DNA from: Cryptomeria japonica
Taxonomy: Eukaryota > Streptophyta > Pinopsida > Cupressales > Cupressaceae
Direction of reading: 5' to 3'
Length of the DNA stretch: 64,000 nt
NCBI RefSeq assembly: GCF_030272615.1
Contig: NC_081414.1
Location: forward strand, 916,431,648-916,495,647
This document shows, one piece after another, positions 9,346-21,884 of this stretch. Each line of letters starts with the position of its first letter. Within the stretch, counting starts at the first letter, position 1. The translations under genes and the position numbers were made by a program. Under the pieces are notes generated by a model, which was given only the letters and a program-made list of their open reading frames with translations, was not told the origin of the DNA and did not search any database.

Positions 9346-12300
9346 ATGGCATCCTCATCAAATGTTGATACTCCCATGGTAGTTGAAATCAGGAACTGCC
9401 CACGCCTTAAATTCAAGAAACATCCTTACAAATCATTTCTAGATGAACTGTTGGGGGCATTTTCCAGTGTATATCATGATGTTCTTCACACCGAAGACAT
9501 TAGGGTATATATTCACTGCAATATTGAAGAAATCTAGAATTATGAAATGTCTTGCATATTCACAGATCACCTTATCAGTGATAATCAACTTAAACTGGAA
9601 TATGCACAATTGAGGAGGAAGGGTTTTACCCAATTCATGGATTTTATGTCCTTTGACAAAGATGAATGGGTAAGGTACATCATCAGCCAAATTCATGGGT
9701 AATTCTTATGGTTGGACCGACCATACAAGATAATAGAAGAAGTGATCAAGAATATCGCCTACCTCTACAAGGTCGGAGATATGCCAGGGCTTCGATATAT
9801 ATCAAACACAGATGTATGAAAACTCACCAGTGCAACGTATGATGGAAGATCAATGCCGGTTGATGATATTAGGGATCTTGATGTGAAATTTGTAGTAATG
9901 GTGATTGGCTATATGGTTTATCAATCTAACCGATTGAACTCAGTCTCTGGAACTGCCATCCACATTTCTTATCAGATGGCGAGAGAAGATGCACACTATG
10001 ACTTATGTAGTGTGATGGTCAAGGAATTGATGACCAACCTCCAGAAGATCAAGCAAGATAAGAAGAATACATTCTAGTATGGTTCTTATATTATATGCTT
10101 AACCTTTTACTTTTTGGATATGGTACCTCGTTATGGAAGAATTCAATGGGCATTTGATAGACCGGTTGCAACTCAAATAGCACAAATATTAGACTGATAG
10201 GGAGACAAGTAGCAAAAGGCTAACCTGGGGGCCTTTTTCAAAACATTTCAAGAAGAGATGAAGAATAGGGTAAGGATTCCTAAAGAAATTATGGAGAAAT
10301 ATAAGGACACAATCTGTTTTATAGTTAATAAGGATGAATGCATGATGGAAGTAGTCCAACCTAGGACAATTTGGATTATGCAATAGGCTATGAGGTAGAT
10401 GCAGCCACACTTGATGGATATGCACAACATCTACTCATAGCTTCATTTGATGAAAAAGAAGAAAAAATTGGTACTGCACAAAAGAAGGGACTAAAAGTCC
10501 ATAAAGAACAGGTTGCACATATCATCACAAGGAAAATGATAAGAGTTGTAGTTAAGCAACTAATTAGTGAAGGCCATGACAAGGGAGAAGTAGAACAAAA
10601 GGTTAAAATCCTTGAAGCTTGAAAAAAACAAGAGCAGAAAAAGAAGAGAAAAAAGAAGAGAGAGGCAAAGAAAGTAGCTCAGGCCACACCTAATGTTTTC
10701 CCATTGACAATTGAACCACCTAAACAATAGGAAGGACCATCTAGCGAGCCTGATATCCCTAAGCCTAAGGAAGAAAAGAAAAGAAAAGAAAAGAAAAACC
10801 AACAAGGGAATATGTTGCAGTATCATCAGAGAAGACAAAATCAGAAGAAGAAATCAGACAAGTTCCAAAGAAGAAAGGTGTTTTTGCAAGAGTTGTTAGA
10901 GGACAACCCTCCAGAGATAAAAAGAAAGATCAAAAGAAGGAACCAAAGAAGGAGCAACCCAAGAAGACTCATAAAATTACCATCGTTCACAAAAGGAAGC
11001 CCAAAGGCGATGACCAATCTAAACCAGAAACTAAAAGGAGAACCGATAAGAAAAAGAGGTTAGATGCTCAAGAAATTATAGATCAAATTATTAATGATGA
11101 CAATCTGAAAAATATTTCTATATTTTATGATGAATTTGATGAGAAGGATAAGAAACAGTTAGAAGAGGCCATTGTTTTATATTTTGATTCATTTAGTAAA
11201 ACATTGATAGAATTGGAGAAAATTTTGCCCAAAGAACTGTATGATAGATTAGAAACAAGAAAATTACATGCATTGAATCTGGACAGACAGATGAAGGAAA
11301 TAGAATTGGTGGATCTTTGTCCATCCATTAGTCCACAAGAGGTTGCATATTTAATAAATAAGACAAGTTTGACAAAATTCAAACCTAAACATCAGATAAA
11401 CAAACTAATATTGGAAAGATATGAAGAGATTCGGAAAGAAACAATAGATATATGGGTAAGAATTATTGTGTAAAGGATATGAGCTTAGTCCCATTTTTGT
11501 ACAGTCTCAAAACATTCAATTACCAAAGGATAAGGAACTGGAAAGGAAAGATGAACAAAATGTGAAACTGATCCACTGGTTACTACTACTCTAGCTCAAG
11601 AGTCAAATTTTGACATTGAGGATACTCAGAATCCTTCGAAAACAAATGTATAGGATGTAGAGGAAGAGGTTGAAAAAGAAAAAAGGTACAGAAGAAAAGG
11701 AATCAGGGGAAGCACCAAAAGAGAGTGGTGCACCAAGTGGCGAAGCCACTGGTGCAGATGAGGTGTAGACTTCAGCAAATAAGGAAACGATAGATACACC
11801 CCCAAAGACCTCTGCTGAATACCAAGGCAAAAAGGTAGAGTTGGATTTCCCTTCCAGATTGGCAATTGACATATCTTTATCAAAATCCCAAGGGAAAATG
11901 TCAGGATTTTCCATCAGTTTTGACAAGCCTTACCACCTAATGTCACTGACAGAAAAGTTATTGGCTACGACTGCACTCCAAGATCAGGCGACTCAGGAGT
12001 TAGCCCGAGAAGAATCCAGGGACAAACAATTTACACAGTCCGCCTTTGATGTTTTGAACTGGATTGTATCGAAATTTCAAGAAGATGAGAGCTCAATCTC
12101 TTCTAGGAAACTTCAACAAATAATTGAGTACATTCCTAAATAGTATTATTCTTCGATTAAAATTTTTGCACTTGAGGCCAAAAACAAATTTGTTGAGGCT
12201 AGGATGCAAGCATTTTTATAGATGATATGAACAGAAAAGGCACAACTTCACACATGTCTACAGTCTATTGATGAAGCCTTAGCGGAAGGAGGTAAAGTAT

Positions 12301-12638
12301 ATAAAACTTGTCTAGATTTTTCAAAGCTCACTGCATCCCTAAACAAACAAATTATGGATTGTAAAGGGCCACTGCTTCAGATTTCACATTCTTACAATAT
12401 GACATCAAACCTAACAAGTTATTTTGAAGGTCCAATTTTGGCAGTCATGGATCAAATATTAAAGTTAGAAAAGGAGAGGGACAATATAATAAAGAGATCC
12501 ACAGAGTTTCAGAACTTTATAGGTCCCCAGTTAGACAACCTGCTTTGTCATAAAATAAAGTGTATAGCAAATATGTAGTAGGAGGATCCAACAGATTCCC
12601 AAGCTATTGAATACTATGCTAGTCTTTTGAATGGGTTC
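9346..12638 (+). pseudogene. Decayed long ORF of element G, 5' part, unknown family
   Basis: From ATG at 9346 (MASSSNVDTPMVVEIRN) a coding-like stretch continues with stops and frame changes to 12638. Visible parts: an N-terminal globular-looking region to about 10200; a Lys/Glu-rich region at 10440-11060; then, in one frame from about 11640, a helical region (VELDFPSRLAIDISLSKSQG, LNWIVSKFQEDESS, MDQILKLEKERDNIIK). I do not recognise the family and see no RT, integrase or protease. The frame resumes after element B at 57654 and stops at 57743. The PPT and TGTTGG LTR at 57952 suggest this is the internal ORF of a non-autonomous LTR element. No 5' LTR was found. Confidence 0.55.
12634..12638. 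repeat. Left target-site duplication of element B (GGTTC)
   Basis: GGTTC here and again at 57649-57653 flank the outer ends of element B exactly, as expected for a 5-bp duplication made by a Ty3/gypsy integrase. Confidence 0.95.
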
Positions 12639-13751
12639 TGTATGCATGTAAAATTCATCTCAATAAATATGTATCAATTAGTAATCAAAGGGAAATCACA
12701 AATCCCTATCTAATCAAAGAATCTAACAAACAAGACAATGAAATAATGCAATATCAAGAAATAAGAATTATAAATCATTCAAATCAAACTAGAACTCCCT
12801 ATTCCAAGATTGCATATCGCTTCCATTGCTCTTCTCTTCTCTGTGGTATGATGGCTCTCAGATATTGCACTGGTAACCTGCAAGTGACACAAAGATTCAA
12901 AGTTTGTGATTATTGAAAATGAAGATTGAATGCTCAATTTATAAAAAATTGGAGAAGATTGATTGAAAGGTGGAACAGATTGATCAAGAGGTGGAACTCA
13001 GGTGAGCTCAAATGAAAATTGATAGTTGAACTGCTGATTGTAGGAGTGAAGCTCAATAGATTGAATAGATTAATTAAGTCAACTGATTGAGAAAAAGCTG
13101 ACTGAGGGAAGAAAAAGAACGATTGGAGGAAATTTTAATTGATGACAAAGAAAACTTAATTTAGAAAAAGCTAACTAAAAGATGGAAATAGAGATTGGAG
13201 AGATAATTGATTTAATTAATTAATTTAGCGTGTACTTTCATTTAGATTTAGATTTTGAATTTAATCTTTGCATGAGATTTTAATTCAAATAATTGAATTT
13301 AATTCAATTTAGTATTTGAATATATTTAGAACTTGACTTTGATTTTCAATTTGGTTTTTGAAATCATGCACATGTATTTGAAAGAAATTAGAAGAATATG
13401 AAATTAAATGAAATTAGAATTTGGGGATTTGGAAATGGAAGAATTAAATAGTTAATTAAATAATTTAAAGAAACTATTTAATTATTTAGAAATGGAAGAA
13501 TTAATGAAATAATAAAGATTATTTAAATTAAAAATCATAATTAATTAAATAATAAATATTTAATTAATATTTAGAAGAGGGTTAAATGATTAAACGATTA
13601 GAGATAGAAATTGAATAATTAGTAATTTATTTAAATAATAAAGAAGATTTAAATTGGGGAATTAATCAGAATTAATTAAATAATAAATATTTAATTAATA
13701 TTTAGAAAATGATTAAAATGATTAAATGATGATAGAATAAGAAATAGAATA
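12639..13751 (-). repeat. 3' LTR of element B, distal part
   Basis: Nearly identical to 56398-57510 of the other LTR. It is interrupted after GAATA at 13747-13751 by element A; the remainder is at 32333-32465. The two parts total 1246 bp against 1251 bp for the intact LTR. Confidence 0.93.
13747..13751. repeat. Left target-site duplication of element A (GAATA)
   Basis: GAATA occurs here and at 32328-32332. The uninterrupted copy of the B LTR has a single GAATA at the corresponding place near 57511. Confidence 0.95.
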
Positions 13752-15156
13752 TGTAGTCACATAAATCTGTCCAGTTTAATTAAATGAATATTTGCTATTT
13801 ATTTGATTAAAAATCCACTAGCCAGTAGTTAATTAAATTAATATTTAATTAATTCATCTTCAAATATTCTCCTATTAATTAGATAAATTATTCAATTTAT
13901 TTTAATTAATTCATTCAACCAAATTCAAATCAATTAAATGATTAAACCATATTTATTTCATTTAATCCCCCTTTTCCTCTTTTAAATAAATTAAATCAAT
14001 CATTTATTTAAATCATAAATCCCCCCACTTGCATTTTCCTACAAATACAACTTGCACACATTTACTGAAATAAATGAATTTTATTTTAATTAAAATCCTA
14101 TTTTTCCCTCACCCACCAAACCCACTTGCAAATCTAATCCCCTTCTAGATTCTTCTAAACCCTTCCTAATTAGCCTAATCCATCCCTTAATTATTGTCAC
14201 ATTCCTAAGCAACTTGGAGTCACTTCTCAAAGACTTCAAAGTCTTTGAAAAGCATTTAATGCTTGGTGTGTTCAACAATTTAACCTCCAAAGTCTTCCAA
14301 ACCACTAATGGCTCTTACATGACCATTAATGGCTCTTACATAACCATTTATGGTTGTTTCAACTTGCACTCATATGTCTCCTCAAGCATTTATTGCTTTG
14401 ACCATGTTTATCTTTTTTGCCTTTGCACAAGAGTTTATCCATTGGATAAAAGCTTTATTCTTTGAATAAAGAATTTATTCACTCAACCCAACCTCGAACT
14501 TAACTCCCAAGGTCATGTCAAGCATTTAATGCTTATTCCCTCTCCTCTCAACTTATCTCACATTGACACTTGTCATCCTGGGATTGGGTTGAAAACCCTC
14601 ACATGGATCTCAAGCCATTCAATCTTGACCCTTGTTGAGATTACTCAATCTCAACCATCCATTGCTCCATTTTTCCTATAAATAGAGCCCATTTCTTCAT
14701 AATCCAGATCCTGAAAACTTGCATACATTTAAGCTATAGGCATTTTGAGAGAGCATTTTAGCATAATCAACTAATATCTTGTCATTTTGGTTAAAATAAA
14801 TCATTTTAGTATCAATAGCATAGTATTAGCTTTTTATTCACATTTAGAGCAAATATTTCAATCTCAAACCTCCATAAGCATCCATAGTGCAAAAATTTGC
14901 TAAGAGCTACACTATTTTGGAACTTAGAGAGGAGAGGAACAAAGGAGAAGAAGCCAAGAGCATGTTAGGAGGCATTTGGAGATGCCTCATCATATTTACC
15001 TTCCTAGTTAGATATTCTGTCATGCTTTTGGTATCTCTTTTGATATGCTTGTGTAGGAAAGTATTTTGTTTATGATTTCTAACATTAACAATTTGGCTTT
15101 TCTTCTTGTTTGTGTTTTGTTATCATTGACTAACCTTCCCTTTTTGCAGAGCATCA
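13752..15156 (+). repeat. 5' LTR of element A
   Basis: 1405 bp, TG...CA. It holds a TATA box (TATAAATA, 14677-14684). The last bases, TTTTTGCAG then AGCATCA, look like a splice acceptor at the LTR edge. Paired with 30922-32327. Confidence 0.95.
14677..14684 (+). promoter_or_regulatory. TATA box in the 5' LTR of element A
   Basis: TATAAATA in a CCTATAAATAGAGCCC context, repeated at 31848-31855 in the 3' LTR. Likely core promoter of the gag-pol transcript. Confidence 0.7.
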
Positions 15157-15158
15157 TT

Positions 15159-15176
15159 TGGTGAACCCGACGTGAA
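15159..15176 (+). other. Primer-binding site of element A
   Basis: TGGTGAACCCGACGTGAA starts 2 bp after the 5' LTR. It is shared exactly with C (52471-52454, minus) and with one change in B. The TGG start pairs with a tRNA CCA end; I do not assign the tRNA. Confidence 0.85.
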
Positions 15177-15253
15177 TCCAAAGACTTAAACAAACAATTT
15201 TTTTTTGACAACTAACATGTTTGAATGTTGAATTTGACACACAGGTTGTGTTT

Positions 15254-15484
15254 TAGCGCTTTTGATCACGTTGTAGCGCTATTGCAACTTGTTGTTCTAG
15301 CGCTATTGTTCTTACAATAGCGCTATTGTATCAAGTTTAGTGCTATTGACCTTGTTTGAGCGCTTTTGAAATTGTTTTGGCACTATTGAGCATGTTTTAG
15401 CATTTTTGCCGTCACTGTCATTTTTTTCTTTTAGTGCGTTTGTGTTAAATAACACTTTTATTTAAACACAAAGTAGCGCTATTG
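15254..15484 (+). repeat. Leader array of the TAGCGCTATTG motif in element A
   Basis: About nine copies of TAGCGCTATTG and close variants at intervals of roughly 20-24 bp, then one later copy. Exact copies are at 15274-15284, 15298-15308, 15318-15328 and 15474-15484. The same motif, inverted, fills intron 1 of the PMD gene of this element (30097-30372). In both places it is in the sense orientation of its own transcript. Confidence 0.9.
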
Positions 15485-15499
15485 TAACAGAACGTTGTA

Positions 15500-16919
15500 A
15501 AAAAGACCCTGTAACCGAAAAAGTAAAAATTCTTAGGCTCGTAGAAGCCCACCATAGGTTCGGTTTTTACTAACTATTTGTTTCTTGTGCAGGTCTAAAA
15601 ACCAACCTCCTTAAAAATCAAAAAAACTTATTTTGGTGTTTTAAAATTGAACAAAACAAAATTTGCTTTCTTGTAAGCTTAGGATCAAATTTTGTATTTG
15701 GTGCTCTAAAAATTGAACAAAACAACTTTGTTTATTGCAAGTTTAGGCTTAACTTTTCATTTGGTGCTTAAAATCAACAAGACAAATCTACTTCTAGCAT
15801 CAAAATTAAGCAAAAATTTACAATCCACACTTCAACTTTGGGCAAGTAAAAAGAACAATCAATTTGTGTCATTCCTTGTTGCAAAATGATTTTACTTTAT
15901 GCAAATGTGTTTTTTATTAAGTTGACCAGGATTTCAAATTCTAGTTTACTCAAACATATTGCCTTTGAAGTTAAAAAGAACATCATGGTTGTTGGAGCAG
16001 CATCTCCAAATAGATAGAAAATCATTGCAATGATAAGTTAAAAAGAACAAGTGCATTTCGTGTTTGGCACACTTGTGCAAAAAGAGTTTGTTGAGTGGTC
16101 CTACTTCTAACACACACTATTCTCTCCCTTGGCTCTCGTGGTCCTAGGTGCAAGAGAAAAGTGTTAGTAACACTCAAAATTTTTCTTTCTAAGAGAGGCC
16201 TGCCAAGAGACACATCACTCTTGGGAATGACTTCGCGCGGTAAATCCTTTGAGCTGCTATAGAAATCAGGTGAGAGCGAAAGCTGTAGCCTTGGGTATAA
16301 CTGTTCCTACAGTGTAACTTGCCAAAAGGACAAATGGGCCCCACCACAAGTTACAAGGCTCTTAAGTGAGTCACTGCAGAATGAACTTATGTCCAAAGAC
16401 ATCAAAAATGACTAAACACCTTTAATTAGTAGCCCACCCATTCTATTGATTGAGAATATTTGAGATATAATTCAGTGCAAGAGCATAGATGGTTTTGCTC
16501 CCAAGATACTCACCATACATATTTCCTTGAGTAGAAACATAGCTTTTTGAAAAGTCAGTTGTGGCTTGATAAAAGTGGTGACTCCCCCATCATAGGGATC
16601 ATCTATTTGTTATACTCGTGCAAGACTTAGTATATCACATCCTTACCTGCCACGATGGGATTCATAAGGTATGTAGTACCAAAGTCGAAGAAATATTGAG
16701 ATGTGGGCTGAATTTATCACAACTGGCCATTTGACCTTAGGGATAAAAAAGTGTTTGAAGTGTTTTCATTTTGAGTCAAGACCAAGTACAAATTAAGCCG
16801 ACTTTAGGCTTTGGAAAGAAAAACACCTAAAATACACTTAAAGGAAAGGGTCATAACAAGTCCAAGGATTGGGTTGATCTAGACCCATACTCATTTGTGC
16901 CTTTTAAGGCAACATTCTT
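15500..16919 (+). other. Untranslated leader of element A
   Basis: No coding signal. It lies between the motif array and the leader ORF and presumably holds packaging or dimerisation signals; none can be pointed to directly. Confidence 0.4.
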
Positions 16920-17429
16920 GTGTTTGTGTGCTTACTTTGTTTTCTTGTCAAAGAAAAATCAAAAATCAATTCCAAAACAAGTATTCATCTAGCCAAACAT
17001 CTTTCAAAAACAACCAAAAGATCAAAAACAAAAAGAAATGTATCAAAACTTTATGACAATTCTTCACATCTTGCGAAAGAAGAATCATCATCAGAACATC
17101 AACTTGAAAAGAAGACCATTGAGCTCAAAGGCTTTGATCAAAAGGAGGAAATTCTTCTATCTAAAATCTTTGTCTCTCATAGAGTTTTTCTACGTCACAT
17201 GTGTCTCTACCTTCAAGGCAAAACAAATGAATTTGATTTAGAATCATTAAACCGTAGAGCTTTTATGCAATATAGAGCTTTGAGTTATCACAAAAACCAA
17301 GGAGGCAAGATTAATCCCAACTTCTTCCCAAATGTTTGTATCACATACAACGTAGCTCGAGAAATGCCACCAATGCCCGAAAGGGAAGAGGTAGAATTTG
17401 TTCCATTTGTGACACAAAGCTTTTATTGA
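16920..17429 (+). CDS. Leader ORF upstream of gag in element A
   Basis: A 169-residue open frame starting MFVCLLCFLVKEKS, with a Lys/Ser-rich first half and a more ordered second half (SLNRRAFMQYRALSYHK, CITYNVAREMPPMPER). It lies in the sense strand before gag. Extra ORFs upstream of gag are known in Ogre and other Tat-lineage elements, so this may be the equivalent, though I recognise no domain. It is intact in an element otherwise full of stops, which could be chance or recent constraint. Elements B and E have different leader content. Confidence 0.4.
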   Translation: MFVCLLCFLVKEKSKINSKTSIHLAKHLSKTTKRSKTKRNVSKLYDNSSHLAKEESSSEHQLEKKTIELKGFDQKEEILLSKIFVSHRVFLRHMCLYLQGKTNEFDLESLNRRAFMQYRALSYHKNQGGKINPNFFPNVCITYNVAREMPPMPEREEVEFVPFVTQSFY

Positions 17430-17874
17430 AGTTAACACATTTCATCCATTATCTCATTCACACATCATCACTTCATTCTCAATCTGTTTCAACTCTCAAA
17501 ACATTAAGAGTTTCTTGTCCTAAGTTCTCTTTTGGATATTGCTTGAATCAAACACATAACATCACTTTTTAGATTGTTTCTACATCTGGGATAAACTCAT
17601 CCTAAGAGACATATCTACGTAGGTTAAAACTAGTTTATGAGTGAATCCTCTCATTACTAGGTAGTTAAGTCTGTAACACATCTCAGATTTCTCTACACCT
17701 TATCACATTGAACCTTATCAAACAAACAAGCAATTCTAAAAAGGAATTTCGGTTACATCTACCTTTAAAATGCTAGAGATCCACATGCAACACAATTCAC
17801 CAACCATCAATCTCTCATTTCATCAACAACTCACCATCATTTTCACTCAACTTCAACAAAAACTTGTGAACAAA

Positions 17875-19634
17875 ATGGCTCATACTAGATTAAGAACTAG
17901 ACAAATGGAAATTGAGGAAGAAGAGGAGGAAAACATCAATGAATTCCAAGAAGCTCTTGGAGGAAATACGAATGACGAAACCCAAGTACTCCTACTTCTG
18001 CAACAATAGAAAGGGCCCAGCATAACCCTCTCTTTAACAGAATTTTTGACGAAATACTTAGGAGCAATGCGGATGCTCACTTTTTAAAGCTCGCTCAAGA
18101 AGGAGCCAAGCTCCCCTCTGACTTTGATCTTTCCCAATTAAGACAAGCATCAAAATGACAAAGTCGCCATGAAGAAGAAAGAGGTAGAGATCCCATTAGA
18201 TATAACATTCCTCGAGGTAACCCACCACCTCCTCCTCTAAATGAAATGGAGATGTTGAGGCAACAAGTTGAAAATATCGCCCAACAACTTCATAGTGGTG
18301 TGAAAACTAACCAATTCTCACTCAATGACATCTATCCCTATCCCTTTGATAGAAATATTTATATGCCACCCTTTCCACGAGGATTCAAAACACCCAAATT
18401 CAAAAAATATAGAGGAAAGGGAGATCCTTGCGATCATGTTAGAGAATTTCATTCAGCTTGCCTCGAAGTGGCATATGAGGACACATACCTAATGCGACTT
18501 TTTCCCCAAAGCTTGGGAGGAACAACCACATCATGGTTTTCCCGACTACCAGGTGGCATTAGGACCTTTGAAGAGCTAATTCAGAAGTTCTTGGTACATT
18601 ACTTTCATAACATTGAATGTGATATCACCATGGCTGATCTGTGTAACACTAAACAAAAACCAGGTGAAATTTTCTCAGTATTCCTGCAACGATGGCGTCA
18701 AATGTCTAGCAGACGTTCTCTTCAGTTACCTGAACAAGAACTAGTGGAAATATTTATTTCCAACTTAAACGAAGAAATGGAATTTCACCTGGATGTCAAA
18801 GACACAGACTCTTTTAATGACATGATCACCAAGGGCTTGAAATATGAGCGGGCTTTCATCAAGAAAGGACTTATCAAAATCTATAATGAACCAAAGGATG
18901 GTCCTCGCCCACGCTTCAATAGTGACAAACCAAGCTTTTGGAATAAGAACAAAAATATTGTCAACGACGGGGTTGTGGATGCTAGAACTATCAAAAGTGC
19001 ACAACCTATGGTTCGATTTGCAGGATAGAATCCCCCACCTCAGACTAACACAATTGTTCCTTCAAATCAAGGTTGCATCACATCTCACGATGAACCCAGC
19101 CCTCATCAACAAAAACAAAAATGAACATACACTCCCTTAGGGGAACCCATCGAAACAGTGTTGCGACAACTGGTTTCTCAAAATTTGGCAACTCTACCTA
19201 AAACATCAAACTATGAACCTCAAGTCAAACCTGCATGGTGGAGGGATACTGAACATTGTGATTTCCATCAAGGGAGAGGACACAAGACAAGTAATTGTCA
19301 CAGATTGAAAGATCTTATTCAGGATCTTATTGACCAAGGTGAAATCGAAATCGAAGGGCATGACCCAAAAACAACAAACAATGATCATCTGATGTTCAAA
19401 AATCCACTTCCATCACAAGATCAAAGGGGTCCTTCCACTTGCAGAAGAGGCACTGATACCACTGATTATACGCAGGCTACGTATAATTATACTGGAAATC
19501 ATCTGTATGATTCCAGTGAACAAATTGCAACTATAACCATCAAAAATCCCAGCTCCAATTGCAATATTGTTACACGTCACAACAAGGTTACCATAAAGGC
19601 AGCTCCACAAGGCACCACCTCCATACCAAAATAG
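17875..19634 (+). pseudogene. gag: gag of element A
   Basis: The probable start is ATG at 17875 (MAHTRLRTRQMEIEEE). A frameshift near 17998 and a TGA at 18156 break the N-terminal part; from 18246 the capsid region is open (IYPYPFDRNIYMPPFPRGF, KGDPCDHVREFHSACLEVAY, TYLMRLFPQSLGGTTTSWF). Stops follow at 19026 and 19119. The nucleocapsid-like knuckle CDFHQGRGHKTSNC (near 19258-19299) has the form C-x2-H-x4-H-x4-C, not the usual C-x2-C-x4-H-x4-C. Gag forms the virus-like particle around the RNA. The frame continues into protease after a TAG at 19632. Confidence 0.88.
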
Positions 19635-20800
19635 TACAAACTTGTGGAACAATTAGACAAAACGCCTGCGCTTATATCCATTCTAGAGCTATTGCCCCTA
19701 TCTCCATCTCATAAGACAATCTTGGATCAAGCTCTCCAAGAGGCGTTAGTCCTTGCAAACCTGAATACAGACCAATTTCAAGCCATGGTTGGAAGTCTAA
19801 AGTCATAACCTTGTCTCACTTTTTCCGAAAGTGACAACTCTTCCTTCCAGCAACCTCATAACGCTTTGCTACACATTGAAGGCTTTATCAACCAACATAG
19901 GATCAAGCGAGTCTTGATTGACAATGGGGCAGGCTTAAATATTTGTACACTGCAGTTGGTCACAGTGTTGGGATATGCCATAGAATCAGTGGATCCCAAT
20001 AAGAAGATCACAATCAAAGCCTATGACGATGCAGAGCGTTCATCCAAAGGAGCTGTGGTACTACCAATCCGAGTGGGCCCTGTGATAAAACACATCATGT
20101 GTTAGGTTTTGGACCTTCCTCTACCATATAATCTATTGTTAGGAAGACCTTGGATACATGCCATGCAAGCCGTTCCATCTACCTACCATCAATGTATCAA
20201 GTTCCCACATAACGGTGTAGAGATCACAATCCTGGGCGATGCAAATCCCTTTGCATACTGTCATAATATCAGTCATCAACTAGAGATTACCATTCCTAAC
20301 AATAGAGAAGCCATTTCCTCCACATCATATATAAGTCCAGCCTCTCTTACCAGTTCAAACACCCCTATACCCAAGCAAGAAAAGCTTAAGATGAAAATGG
20401 CAGAGGAAGGTCCTGGGGAATACAACTTAAGTCAACTCTTTTGTGTGGGACAAATGCCCACTTCTCCTAGAACACATGGCAAACTGCAATAGTTACTTCA
20501 GCAACCACTGATCATGTCAGCATGTGCTTTGACACCTTTCATCCTTGGGAAGAGTCAAGAAGAAGAAACCAAAGATGAGGACTTAGCGGAATGGATCTAT
20601 AAAGATCCTATCACCACTGCTATGCCGCAAGCTACACTTCCCATGGATCAGTATGGCAAAGGCCTCCTCATTATGCAAAGAATGGGTTATGATGGTCAGA
20701 GTGCTTTGGGATCTTGCAAAAAAGGAAGACATGAACCACTGCTGCCAGAATTAAAGCCCAAAGATAATACAGGCCTAGGCTTTGAAAAGATGATCTTTCC
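19635..20800 (+). pseudogene. pro: Protease and G-patch-like region of element A
   Basis: In the gag frame. LVEQLDKTPALISILELL (19641 on) is the linker that precedes protease in this group. The aspartic protease motif LIDNGAGLNICT (about 19914-19950) replaces the usual D-S/T-G with [24 protein letters not shown] follows near 20120. A G-patch-like segment lies at about 20642-20790 (DQYGKGLLIMQRMGYDG, GLGFEK). Retroviral-type proteases cut Gag-Pol, and G-patches bind RNA in betaretroviruses. Stops are seen at 20103 and 20490. Confidence 0.85.
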
Positions 20801-21884
20801 TAAGCTCAAATTCAAAGGAAAACCCAACGAACCACTATATCAGCCTATTGCAAAGAGGACACCTTTCATTATCAAAGCAACATCAAACACCATCGCAATT
20901 GCCCCATTGAGGCTCAAAATCCTAACACAACCATCTACAATGCCAATCATCCCACCAATCAAACCAGTAATCCCATCAACAACATCAATGACATCAATAG
21001 CACCATTAGCATCAGCAACTGTATCAGAACCCACATCAGCATCTACAACACCAACAGTTCTAGTAGAAGCAACTGAGTCCACACTACCGATACTCCCCGT
21101 ATTGGATTCTTTGATCCCCATCATCCTTCCTACATGACTGATCATTTCATCTACAAAGGTACATCAACCGATCCCAGTATGGTATAGTAATAGGATGCTG
21201 GAAAGTGATTCAGAGACCGACTCACATGAATGGGAATTTGATTCCATACAACTTAATACTTCAGATGAGGAAGACACATCACCACCTCCACCCCGCAAAG
21301 AAATCCCTATTTATGGAGAAGCACAGATAAAGACTTCTTGGGTTCCTAAACTGGAAGCTTCTTCCACAGACCCTACGTCACATCCTATGCCTAATTTTGA
21401 GAGGGAGAGTACCATCAATGACCTTCACCATAATGTCTTAACCCTCACTGACACATCTAACGAACTTAACCTAATCGATGAAGTAATGCCCATTATCCAT
21501 CCTGAACTCATCGAATGGAACCAACCAAATCCCCCATGTCTTGACCTCTTACAAAATGATGAGTCCATCATTGAATTTTTGGAATTAAGGGATAACCTGC
21601 CAAGTGGGGATCACAAAGTTGGATTTGCCATAGAACTTAATAGCGCATCATACTTTGGGGCGGATGCCAAACCTTTCAGCTACAAAAATATAACAATAAA
21701 ACATGGATCTTCCAGTGAAAACCACATTGTGGCACTGTTTGATTCAACAAAAGAAAAAAGAAAGAGCGTATCCAACGGTGAAAACCTCTCTGAGGCACCT
21801 GAGGATGAAAGGTTTGACATCCTTCCCTGTAGCACATAACGAGAATGATCAACGATTCTCATTAAAGAAACCAAAGAATACAAT
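20801..21884 (+). pseudogene. Pol linker of element A between G-patch and RT
   Basis: Low-complexity Pro/Thr/Ser-rich stretch (20900-21137), then an acidic, ordered block (DSETDSHEWEFDS near 21201; NDESIIEFLELRDNLP near 21555). The frame is preserved with stops at 21135 and 21837. Element B keeps the homologous block, which marks the left side of its large deletion. Function unknown. Confidence 0.7.

Noticed and set aside
15254-15484. Regularly spaced repeats resembling a CRISPR array
   Set aside because: Repeat words are only about 11 bp, degenerate, in a plant retrotransposon leader, with no cas genes.
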